From the NCBI GenBank assembly GCA_900642245.1, contig CAAAJI010001039.1, positions 1 through 11,821 of the forward strand: a stretch of 11,821 nucleotides of DNA, in the 5' to 3' direction. Shown here one piece after another: positions 1-8,725 of the stretch (the stretch's first letter is position 1; every line of letters starts with the position of its first letter). Under the pieces are notes generated by a model. The model saw nothing but the letters and a program-made list of their open reading frames with translations. It did not search any database and was not told the DNA's origin. The stretch comes from Fragilaria radians (Eukaryota; Bacillariophyta; Fragilariophyceae; Fragilariales; Fragilariaceae). The position numbers and the translations under genes were made by a program.

Positions 1-161
1 AAAAATTCATCTTTTGAAACTGGGAATAGCACATAGTCATAACTCAAATACGTATTCTGAAAAAATACTCGTACTCGCACTTGTATGCAATTGCAAGACT
101 TGAAAGGCCATGAAGGCAGAACAAAGCGATATTCATTTTCATTGCAATAGTTTTCGACGTT
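1..161 (+). other. 5' flank of the demethylase gene with a possible overlapping upstream ORF
   Basis: This is the AT-rich region before the demethylase start. An in-frame TGA at 111-113 rules out extension of the main ORF beyond that point within this exon. An ATG at 110-112 opens a 33-codon ORF in another frame that ends at TGA 209-211, overlapping the main start at 162. It matters only if the transcript begins upstream of 110, which the sequence cannot show. No clear TATA box or initiator was identified. Confidence 0.4.
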
Positions 162-2321
162 ATGACTTCTCAACGTCGTCATCCTGGTTCAAAACAAACG
201 AAACAAGATGAGCCATTGTTATGTCATCAGAGAGGAGTATCCACAGATCATCCAAGACGAGCTAAGGCAGTGAAGCCAACTCTTGTCGAAATACGAACCC
301 AATCCTTCACCGAATATATAAATGGTGTACTGCTGGAAAAGGACGAGGAGTTCAATGTTATTAACCGCGGTGATGTGGCTGGGTCATCTGAGTACCATGC
401 TACTGAAAAGTACGCGGCGAGAAAGTCCAAACCGAAGAAATGGAGACATGGAATCGCGAAAATTACACTTCCCTTGGGTTGGTGGGATGAATCAGGAATT
501 GGTAAAGATAGGACTGCACGAGGACCAGCGGTAAGTATACTGAATCAGTTTTAGTGAAGAAAATCATTGCTCTTTCATTTGCATGAACCAGAAGCAAACC
601 TCTGGTACATGTTTCCTCATCCTTTGTACTAACACTAACTGGTTTGTATACTTCATTTTGGACAGTGGCAGGAGGGGACTAAACTGGGTGATATGATGGT
701 AGAAAGTCCCATTAAGCAACATGTATCCGGAATTGGAGGAGTTTATGAGTTTGCACTTTTAGACACACCGGCCATGACGTTGTCACAATTTCGGGACAAA
801 GCGGATAAGTATCGGAATCAACAATTAGGGAATAGGCACAACACTTCAAATAATGACGAAAGTTTTCAAGATGACCATTATTGCGATGATTTGGCGAAGC
901 AGTTTTGGAGACGATTGGGACCTACTACTCCACCTAGTATTTATGGAGCAGATATGGAGGGGTCTTTCTTCGACGGAAGTGAAGCAAGTGGTTGGTCTCT
1001 ACAAAATCTTGACAATTGTCTGCAGCTTCTTACTGCCAACACTGGTACTACTTCCATGCCAGGTGTCACAACTCCTTATTTATACTTTGGCATGTGGGGC
1101 AGTGTTTTTTGTGTGTAAGTTTTTTGAATTTATCTTTTATTTTGTGAAACACATTCCTTCTAACTACGAATATCCTTGACCTGTAGTCACACTGAAGATA
1201 TGAATTTATTGTCAATCAATTACTTGCATGCAGGTGCACCAAAGTATTGGTATTCCATCCCTCCAGAACACACTCGTCGATTCGAATCCTTGGCAAATTC
1301 TCATTTTGCTCATGCGGCTCGTGATTGTTCCCAATACCTTCGACACAAACAAAATTTACTTTCTCCTACTATATTGCAAAAAGCAGGTATTCCTTTTGAG
1401 GTTCAAATTCAGCGTCCTGGAGATGCTATTGTGACTTGTCCTGGTTCGTATCATTTTGGCGTCAATTTGGGGTTCAATGTTGCGGAAGCCACAAACTTTG
1501 GAATTCCTGCGTGGATTCCCATCGGACGCGAAGCGAAGATTTGTATGTGTCGTCCAAATGCAGTATGGATTGATGTGGATCGCTTCGCCAAAATTTTAGA
1601 CAAATATGAGAGCGATATTCGAATTCAAAAATGTTTGGGAAATTCAACGCCGACCTATCGTGAGTGGACTTTAGCGCAAGGTCAAAAGAATCTAGAGCTC
1701 ATCGTTAAGGATGTATCACAAGCAACGGATATGGAACGTAATCGTGCGCCAGTTTTCCAATCGAAAGATGAAGAGTTTTGGATAGAAGTTGTCCAGCCAC
1801 TTCCATCTGATGGCAGTAAGCGATTATCACTTAAAAAAGACATCAAAGGTGCTAAATCCAAAAAGAAAATGAAAAACGGTGTACCGGCCAAAGAAGAATG
1901 GCGCCTTGCAAAACCACTCGATCCCAAGAAGTTGCAACTGGAAGACAACGTATTGTGCCTTTTACCTAGTCGAAAGGATGGCCAAGGTCCTCAAAGTGAA
2001 CTCGAAGAGGAAGAGGAGTGTTTTGTGGGAACTGTGAAAGAATTTGCTGATAATCATTGTCGAGTTCATTTTCATGGTCTTAAGCGTGGCGAGGATGTAT
2101 GGTTTGATTTATATAGCAACAAGTTATTCCGAGACGGAGGAGTTTGGGAATCACCGAAGTCAAAGGATAAGTATCAGGAAAGTCAATTGTATGAATACTC
2201 TGTAATTACTTCCAAGAATTTACAAACACAATCCAAGCGTGCACCAAGAAATAGTAAAGTATGCAACAAGCCCCCAAAGAAAGCAAAATCCAGTCCTCAC
2301 CTTGTGCCAGCAGAAGGTTAA
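162..2321 (+). CDS. JmjN-JmjC histone lysine demethylase, KDM4/JHDM3 type (3 exons, 650 aa)
   Basis: The coding sequence is join(162..530, 666..1114, 1187..2321), 1953 nt. The family removes methyl groups from histone lysines (H3K9 and H3K36 in animal KDM4) using Fe(II), 2-oxoglutarate and O2 in the nucleus. A JmjN domain lies at about residues 38-108, split by an insert. JmjC runs from about 216 to 400, with PPSIYGAD, TPYLYFGMW and HTEDMNLLSINYLH-x-G-x-PK-x-WY all closely matching KDM4. The iron ligands are H274, E276 and H362. The 2-oxoglutarate contacts are Y216, N284 and K292. The extra KDM4 zinc site is C320, H326, C392 and C394. Y263 of the methyl-lysine pocket is kept; the position of human KDM4A S288 is A374. 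Residues 516-591 look like a Tudor fold. Basic runs at 493-502 and 634-640 are probable nuclear signals. The PHD fingers of animal KDM4A are absent. Substrate specificity is inferred only from family. The start at 162 is the first in-frame ATG after a TGA at 111. Confidence 0.9.
531..665 (+). other. Intron 1 of the demethylase gene
   Basis: A 135-nt phase 0 intron with donor GTAAGT at 531 and acceptor ACAG ending at 665. Two overlapping branch-point-like motifs, TACTAAC at 627-633 and CACTAAC at 633-639, lie 26 to 38 nt upstream of the acceptor. A second AG six bases further on (670-671) would also keep frame and delete only W124 and Q125. Splicing joins RGPA to WQEGTKLGD, restoring the JmjN-JmjC connection. 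Confidence 0.85.
1115..1186 (+). other. Intron 2 of the demethylase gene
   Basis: A 72-nt phase 2 intron with donor GTAAGT at 1115, a branch-like TTCTAAC at 1158-1164 and acceptor TGTAG ending at 1186. Splicing creates V273 from GT+T and places the HTED iron-binding motif directly after the YFGMWGSVFC strand, as in all KDM4 proteins. Retention would hit a stop at 1116-1118 and remove the whole catalytic centre. Confidence 0.93.
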
Positions 2322-2332
2322 ACTGGCTTATA

Positions 2333-2364
2333 TTTTCAATCGAGAAGCAGGCAACGATTGAAAA
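2333..2364 (+). repeat. Perfect inverted repeat in the demethylase 3' UTR
   Basis: TTTTCAATCG (2333-2342) and CGATTGAAAA (2355-2364) form a 10-bp perfect stem with a 12-nt loop, starting 12 nt after the stop codon. It could fold in the mRNA as a 3' UTR stem-loop. No function is known, and the AT-rich arms could occur by chance. Confidence 0.6.
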
Positions 2365-3092
2365 AAAGAAACAGAACGTTACGACCTTTCAATGATGAAG
2401 CACATGTATACTCGTCTCCTTTGATGGCTTTCTCTTGTTACACTGCACTCACTTACTTTGGTAAAAAGCAATCATTTTGTCTCTTTGATCCCAACAGATA
2501 TTCAGACTTTTTATTGGTATAATCTTGCTTGATAAGAAAGTGATGAAAACATTACAAATGATTCCACAAAAGGCGTCAAGCGAGAAAGCGTTGTGGAGAA
2601 TCCGTTTTATCAATCTGATATCACAACATCATTCTTGAAGAGGAAAAAGGCTTTTTTGTTTGTTAACATATGATTTTCGACTCAGTGAAATACTTGGCTA
2701 AATATGATATACAGCAACTTTTAAGACATTGTTAGGTAAAAAATATGGCCATGCTTCACTCTCAGCAATTATCAATCAAAAAATATACATAATCACATTG
2801 TAAGACAAAAAGCGTCTTCACCGATACTATAATTACAAAGGGCAAGTTACCATATTAATCACTTATTGTTGAAGCTACAAAAGTAGAATTCTCTTTTCAT
2901 CAAAAAATGGCAAAAGACTGTATGAACAATATTGCATCGATTAAGCTAATTGTTTCTCTTTATCAACCTTTCTATTCGTTAATCCTTTCTGTTTCTTTCA
3001 ATTTAACATTTAAAGAAAATGATGCAATGTGGTGAGAATTTCTTTGATGCTTTAGAGAAATTTAATGCAGGCCGATTAGATTTCTACTACCC

Positions 3093-3109
3093 TTTGCCTT
3101 AGAGGCAAA
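3093..3109 (+). repeat. Small tight hairpin upstream of the repeat-protein gene
   Basis: TTTGCCT and AGGCAAA are perfect 7-bp arms around a TAG loop, about 200 bp before the next start codon. It may be a protein-binding palindrome or chance. Confidence 0.4.
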
Positions 3110-3305
3110 AACCATATTGGCGGAATAAGGAGGTAACGAAATTAGGGGGATTAAAAATTGAAATTAACCTTAATGCTTGACATGTCGATTTGCACTCAAA
3201 CTTTGACAAAAGCTTAACTTCCTTAATATTATTAGCTCTGGCCAAAATTGAGGGCCGACGCTCTAAGATTTCGAACGCTTGATATAGCTCACTTCAAAGT
3301 CAGCT

Positions 3306-6300
3306 ATGTCGGAAGAGGAGATAGGGATCTCAAAGAATAGCTCGTTGAGTGCCCTGAGCTCATCATCCAGAAATTTTTTGGAATTCATTGGCATCTTCGA
3401 TACACAGCAGTTTTTGGAGTCCAAGACATCTAATATAGCCCTTCAGTACGTATCCTGGCGAGAACTGAAAAATTTGCCGCCTCTTAAGGGCTCTGGATCA
3501 ATCGCTACCATTAGTGGGTGGAAAGCGCAAGTTCGTAAGGTAAATTCAGAAAAAAATAAGTTGATTATTAATCCTCAAGAATCAATCGATAAGGATGAAG
3601 CGAGCCATGTAGAATCGAACTCTAATGAAGTTACACTGCATCACTCCGCATCGGAGATTATTGACAACAAGAAAGTCAGTTCACCAGGAAAAGTTGGAAG
3701 CGAAAAGCACCAGATCGCAGAAAATAATTCCTTTAGAACAATACAACCCAAATGTCACAATGTCAACATAAGCAAAAATGATGAAGGCAAAAGTTCCTTG
3801 CGAGCCCTGAGCTTATCATCCAGGAAATTTTTGGATTCTATTGGCGTTTTTGATGCAGAACAATTTTTGCAGTTAAAGACGTCTAGTATGGCACTTGAGT
3901 ACGTAACTTGGCGAGAAAAGGAAAATATGCCCCGTCTAAAGGGAGTTGGATCGATAGCTACGATAAGTGGATGGAAAGCACAAATTCGAAAAGCAAGTTT
4001 GAAAGATAAACGTGATATGATCGCAATGTCCAAATTAGTTAGCGATACGACACTAACGAATGCCATGTTACCTTGTTCCGATCAAGGCGACGACCAACTC
4101 ACAAACTTGGAATCCATTAATAAAGACAAGTTAATCTCAGGAGCTAAAGACCAAAGTGGAAACTTTAATCATCATAATTTAAATGAATCCCTAAATTTAA
4201 GTGAGCCTGAATCCCTAAAAGTGCATGGGAACAATCTAGAGGAAAGGGAAAGTTCTTTGAATGCGTTAAGTTCGTCCTCAAGAAAATTTTTGGAATCAAT
4301 TGGCATTTATGACGCTAGCATTCTCTTGGAATCAAAAACTTCTAGCATAGCTCTTGAATATGTATCTTGGAGGGAAAAAGAGAGTATGCCACCTCTGAAG
4401 GGTCTGGGATCAATCGCGACTATCAGTGGTTGGAAAGCACAAATTCGAAAGGCGAATTCAAAAAAGGCTAAAGAAATCACAAATCTTCATAATGCCAAAG
4501 ATAAAGGGGCAAATAATTCCTTAGAGTCGTCTTATTGTGATCATGGTATCAATCTCTCGGACTTCGGTCACGCCGTTGACGAAAACACAAGGGCACAGAG
4601 TGAAATTGCACCCAAACACTCCCAGGTGAGCGATTTCGAGTCCTTAATTACCGGTGAAATGGAATCCTCCCATGCACATATCAGTATTAAAGACGAGAAT
4701 GAATTTTCTTTAAATGCTCTAAGTTCCTCATCCAGAAAATTTTTGGAATCTATTGGAATTTGCGATGCACAACAGTTCTTGGAAACGAAGACATCAAGCA
4801 TGGCACTTGAATATGTAAGTTGGAGGGAAACGGAAAATTTACCTCGACTTAAGGGTCTAGGATCAATCGCAACAATCAGCGGGTGGAAAGCGCAAATTCG
4901 TAAGGCGAAAGCTGGAGTAACAAATTACTTGTTCCGGAAAAGACGGAACGTTAACGAAACGGCCGTTAGAAATCACACAGAATTAGATGGCGGCATTCAT
5001 TCTTCCGCGTTTGAACATCCTAGCAAAAAAGTGAAGCAAGAAGGTGACGATCGAAATGGAACATATAGTCAGCTTGAAGCGACAAACTCTCATAAAAATG
5101 ATGGGCATGATATTGATACTACTTTAGGTGCTCTGAGCTCATCATCCAGAAGATTTCTGGAATATATTGGCATTTGCAATGCGCAACAATTTTTGGAAAC
5201 CACAACATCCAGTATGGCTCAAGAGTATGTGACGTGGAGGGAAATGCAGAACATGCCACGTCTGAAGGGCCTTGGTTCTATAGCCACTATCAGTGGGTGG
5301 AAAGCACAGATTCGTAAGGCAAATGCAGGAGAGAAATATCCTACTTTGAGAAAGCTTAATGAAGCAAGAACAAAGGCCATGCTGAGTCCTATAGAGTTAT
5401 CTTCTAGTGACACTGATTCTCATCTCTTGGATTTGGAGCCTGTTGTTCCCCTTACTTTGCCATCATTATTATTTGGATTCAATGAAAAGAAATTCATCGT
5501 CCTAGGTCCAACAGGTAAATCATCTCTTATAGTCTTCTACTTCATTTCGTATATTTACTCATGACATTTGCAAGGCTACTCGTTCGAATTCCTTCTCTCC
5601 ATTCGTTCCTCTAAACTTTATGAAGGAAAAGGCATGACTCACTTAACTTACCTTGGACAACGAAATCTCCTAAAGCTTCCGGCTCCAAGGGTAGATTTCG
5701 AACAAGATCGCATTCCTATTCTTGTTGACATCTCTAATCTTACCTTTCAAAATGAACCGTTGCTATGTGCTCCATTTTCTTCTGATTACGAAGGTTGTGG
5801 GGTCATTGATCTAGGGAGATATGCAGCGGTACCACAAGAAACTGGGTACCTTGAAAAACTCCAAATGGAGATTCTGCATTTCCTTGAAGGAAGGCCAGTT
5901 CCTTCAATTCTAGAAATAATCGAGCCAAAGTATGGTAATGTAAAATCTGAGAGCATTTCTTCTGGAAACGTCGTTCAGGTGCCTTACCTATTGTATTCGG
6001 CTCGGCCAATGTTCTATCACCAAGGGCCGTTGCAAGTTGGACAAACCGTCGAGCTCATTCTAGTAAAGGAGGATTCCAATCATGTACAAAGCTGCAGTGG
6101 AAATGCGACTTTGTCTACTCTTAGGACAATAATTTGCAACAAAATAGGAGCCCTGACAAAGATTCAGGTGGGAGAAGTTTTACAATGGATTTCAGAGAAG
6201 CGTGATTCCTTGATTTTAGAAAATTCAAAAGTAGTTCAGAGGAGGATACATTGGATAGCCTCGTGTATTCTTGAACATTTAGCAAGTATTGAACAGTCGA

Positions 6301-8567
6301 ACCTTAATTCAGCCGATGTTTTTTCTATCCATAACGGCGAATTAGCAGAAATTGCTGTCTCATTAACGATGACAACCTCTGACTTTAAGGACATTCGAGC
6401 ATCAGAAACTGCAACTGAATTACCGGACTATAAAGTTTTGTTTCAAGAAATAAGTGAGGAATTAGAATCAAGTTTTGAAGTCGACAACGGTTGGCTATCT
6501 TTAACGGATTCCTCTGCGTTTTGCATACTTGCATTTGCATTACGAAGTAAATGTCAAGGCGTAGCAATTGAATTTCTATTATTACAGCATTCTTCGTCCT
6601 GCAGCACTTTTCATAGCTTCCTTCTGAAAGAGCTCTTTGAAATTGCGGTGGAAGCCGCAAATAATCTTTTAAAAGGGAGAATTAGTCTTGAAGATTTAGT
6701 CTTAAAAAGAAAAAATGTTGAAAATGAGACTGAAGAAGTCGTCGCATCTGGATCTGATTGGCTAACTCCAATCTTTCGACCATTGGAAGATGTAAAAAGT
6801 GGGGATGCACAATTGAATATACATTGGTACTTTCACCATCAAATTTTACGCGTTGTACACTTTGTCACTTTGTGGATCCACAAATCATGTTATCAGGCCC
6901 AAGATGCTTTTTATTCTTATGAAGTCCTAGTCGCAAATGTGGAAAAAATGATTTCTTCAAATGACTTGAAAATGATAAGGAATCTTCTCCTTCCGGATTG
7001 GACTCTAGACTCTCGATTCCTTGATCGAGCACGATTTAGCAAACACAGTTCTATTCCGCCCAAGCCAGATTCTCTCCCTCTGTTTTTAGGCCTCGTTTGG
7101 CCTATTCTGAAGTCTCATTATGATTGGAAAATTGAAGCTGGCGATGAGCGGAATGAGGTATCCTATTTTTCGACCAATCAACCTTATCGTACATTCAGGA
7201 AAACTGACCAATTGTATTGGAGGAGAGAAGAGAGGGATAAGCAAAGGTTGCGATTAGATAGGAAGCTAGATGACGTTCGGTTCGGAAAAGTCCCAAAGCT
7301 TGCAAAGCGAATTATGATTCAAGCTTTCGGCACCGATTTTCTTGCCAAGAAAAGCGCGATAACAATCAGTGACGTCATACAGGGCTTTGGAAAGCAAATA
7401 ATCAGAAAGATCGGTGAACCTGATGATGATTTGAATCAAGATCGTCTCACAAGCATATTGAATGCTATTCTTACGTGTGTTGATGAACTTTTTCCTATCT
7501 TGAATCCAGAGATTCAATTTTCCTACGAGAGCCAAAGAGCATGCCAATATTTTGGGTGTGACCGTCTGATACCAATTCTAATATTAATTCCCAATGTGCT
7601 ACAGCAGTGCGACTTGACATCGCGTCAAATTGAAGATACCTCTTCGTTTGTAAAGGAAATAGTAAAATATGTGATAAATCACTTTGAAGACTGCTTGGAT
7701 CCGGAAATTAAGCCTTCATTTGAAGACTATGGCGAAAGTGATCAAGTCATTGATGATTTCTTATCAACAAAATTCCATTCAGTCGATAATGCGAAATCAA
7801 GGATTGAAAATGGGCCAAAAGAAGAAGATGAAACTTCCTTCTTTTCCCTTCTTCAACCTGGAGATGAAGAAGACTTAACTGAATTCACATCCATGGCTTT
7901 AAAGCAAATGACCCCGTGTCGTGCAACTGCGTCAGATTTTGGGAAAAAAGGTAGGAAGCAAATGTCAATTGGACATCCAGGAATAGTTTGTATTCATTGT
8001 TGGGGAGTGAGGGAAGGGAAATACTTTTTTAGCACATCGGAAGGTCTTGGTACCGCAGGAGGCATAATTTATAGTCATTTACTAAAGTGCTCCAAATTTC
8101 CTCCTAGTGAGTTGGAAAAGCTTAAAGCTTTCAAAGCACAGCATTCAGAAACTCGCAAACGCCTAAAGTATGGTGCGCAAGCTTCATATTTTAATCGACT
8201 TTGGAAGCGATTGCAAACTGCAACCAAGTTTTCCACACCTGGTGTTTTTGTGCACAAGAGTATTCAGGACGATGTAAACGAGAAAAAGACTAATACTTTG
8301 GAGGAAGAGGCAATTAATTACAGCAATAGCCCGCTTGAATTCAACAGTCATGTAGATGTTGTGGATCATATTTTAAAGGCTGAGCCTTGGAACCATGACG
8401 AAAACCTTATGGATGCGGTAAAACAGTATTACATTGCTCTATACCATGGCGGAAGAATTCAAAACACAAACGCCATGCCCACACACTTCAGCTCTGAATG
8501 GCTACTTTCCAAGATATCTCCTGTTTCCTTACATAAATTCTGCTCAGGTACTGGATATCATGGATAG
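3306..8567 (+). CDS. Unknown protein: five 67-aa repeats plus C-terminal C2HC zinc-binding-like domain (2 exons, 1733 aa)
   Basis: The coding sequence is join(3306..5514, 5575..8567), 5202 nt. I cannot name a function. Residues 13-672 carry five copies of a 67-residue domain (starts 13, 164, 317, 468, 606), each with an SSR-x-FL core, a WRE motif and an invariant GSIATISGWKAQ. Linkers of 71 to 86 residues are polar and unconserved. The linker after copy 4 has basic clusters (FRKRR at 543-547, SKKVK at 573-577) that may be nuclear signals. Residues 738-1240 are mostly helical-looking and unrecognised. Residues 1245-1303 contain WPILK, DWKIEAG and a highly charged RREERDKQRLRLDRK stretch. Residues 1507-1615 hold C1542-x2-C1545-x25-H1571-x3-C1575 with flanking MTPCR and GHPGI, a probable zinc site. 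From memory these last two modules resemble families common in diatom genomes, unverified. Nuclear or nucleic-acid binding is inference only. ATG 3306 follows an in-frame TAG at 3285 with no other ATG between. Confidence 0.85.
3342..3542 (+). repeat. 67-aa repeat, copy 1 (residues 13-79)
   Basis: The most divergent copy in its second half: N11, Q35, S51 and V67 differ from the others. It keeps SSR, FL, IG, WRE, LKG and GSIATISGWKAQ. It begins only 12 residues after the initiator methionine, so the protein opens directly with the domain. Confidence 0.95.
3795..3995 (+). repeat. 67-aa repeat, copy 2 (residues 164-230)
   Basis: Starts 151 residues after copy 1. It has L7 in place of serine and VFDAEQFLQL in the middle. 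It ends with the RKA shared by copies 2 to 5. Confidence 0.95.
4254..4454 (+). repeat. 67-aa repeat, copy 3 (residues 317-383)
   Basis: Starts 153 residues after copy 2. The middle reads IYDASILLES, the only copy without a Q-F-L or D/E-Q-F-L pattern at this point. All invariant positions are kept. Confidence 0.95.
4707..4907 (+). repeat. 67-aa repeat, copy 4 (residues 468-534)
   Basis: Starts 151 residues after copy 3. It is close to the apparent consensus across the five copies and is followed by the basic linker with FRKRR. Confidence 0.95.
5121..5321 (+). repeat. 67-aa repeat, copy 5 (residues 606-672)
   Basis: Starts 138 residues after copy 4, the shortest spacing. It begins with T and not S and has R11, T28 and Q34 substitutions. 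All 12 residues of the GSIATISGWKAQ block are unchanged. Confidence 0.95.
5515..5574 (+). other. Intron of the repeat-protein gene
   Basis: A 60-nt phase 1 intron with donor GTAAAT at 5515 and acceptor GCAAG ending at 5574. Splicing joins VLGPT to YSFEF through a glycine codon (G+GC). It contains the in-frame stop TGA 5562-5564 that would otherwise end the protein at 752 residues. There is no ATG near the start of the downstream ORF, which supports a single spliced gene. The branch point is not obvious. Confidence 0.85.
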
Positions 8568-8592
8568 CACAGGGTAGGGATAATAAAATGTG

Positions 8593-8620
8593 ATGTAGAA
8601 TTATCCATTACTTTCTACAT
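8593..8620 (+). repeat. Inverted repeat in the repeat-protein 3' UTR
   Basis: ATGTAGAA (8593-8600) and TTCTACAT (8613-8620) form an 8-bp perfect stem with a 12-nt loop, beginning 25 nt after the stop codon. The loop length matches that of the hairpin after the demethylase gene. Function unknown. Confidence 0.5.
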
Positions 8621-8685
8621 ATTATCCTTTAAGGGGGAGTATATGTAACGATATGATGTGCTGAGCATAAACTAATGCAACTTTA

Positions 8686-8725
8686 GAAGTAGGGGAGAGT
8701 ACTTTTGAAGTATTGGGGAGCTTTT
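8686..8725 (+). repeat. Imperfect tandem repeat, two units of about 20 bp
   Basis: GAAGTAGGGGAGAGTACTTT plus T (8686-8706) is followed directly by GAAGTATTGGGGAGCTTTT (8707-8725). Both units share GAAGTA, GGGGAG and a CTTTT end. The junction also makes the short palindrome TACTTTTGAAGTA. It is probably a minor slippage product. Confidence 0.5.

Larger units (their letters stand above)
2322..3305. other. Intergenic region between the demethylase and repeat-protein genes
   Basis: 984 bp of AT-rich DNA with no ORF resembling a gene on either strand, and no tRNA or rRNA recognised. It must hold the 3' UTR of the demethylase and the promoter and 5' UTR of the repeat protein. Apart from the two hairpins listed separately, I see only homopolymer-rich sequence such as A and T runs. 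An in-frame TAG at 3285-3287 marks the upstream limit for the next ORF. Confidence 0.6.

Noticed and set aside
853..1179. A hydrophobic 108-residue plus-strand frame inside the demethylase exon 2 and intron 2
   Set aside because: It overlaps the JmjC coding exon, whose frame matches KDM4 residue by residue, and runs through the intron.
1278..1290. GATTCGAATCC, similar to a tRNA B box
   Set aside because: It lies inside the JmjC coding exon, and no acceptor, D-arm or anticodon structure surrounds it.
8547..8634. Possible extra intron at the end of the repeat-protein gene (GT in CTCAGGTACTGG, AG in TTTAAG)
   Set aside because: The downstream frame would add only a few residues before a stop, and the donor is poor. 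The unspliced stop at 8565-8567 is simpler.
8631..8700. AAGGGGGAGT followed by TATATGTAACG, like a Copia polypurine tract next to an LTR
   Set aside because: No reverse transcriptase, integrase or gag-like coding sequence is upstream, no matching LTR or primer-binding site was found, and purine runs are common here.
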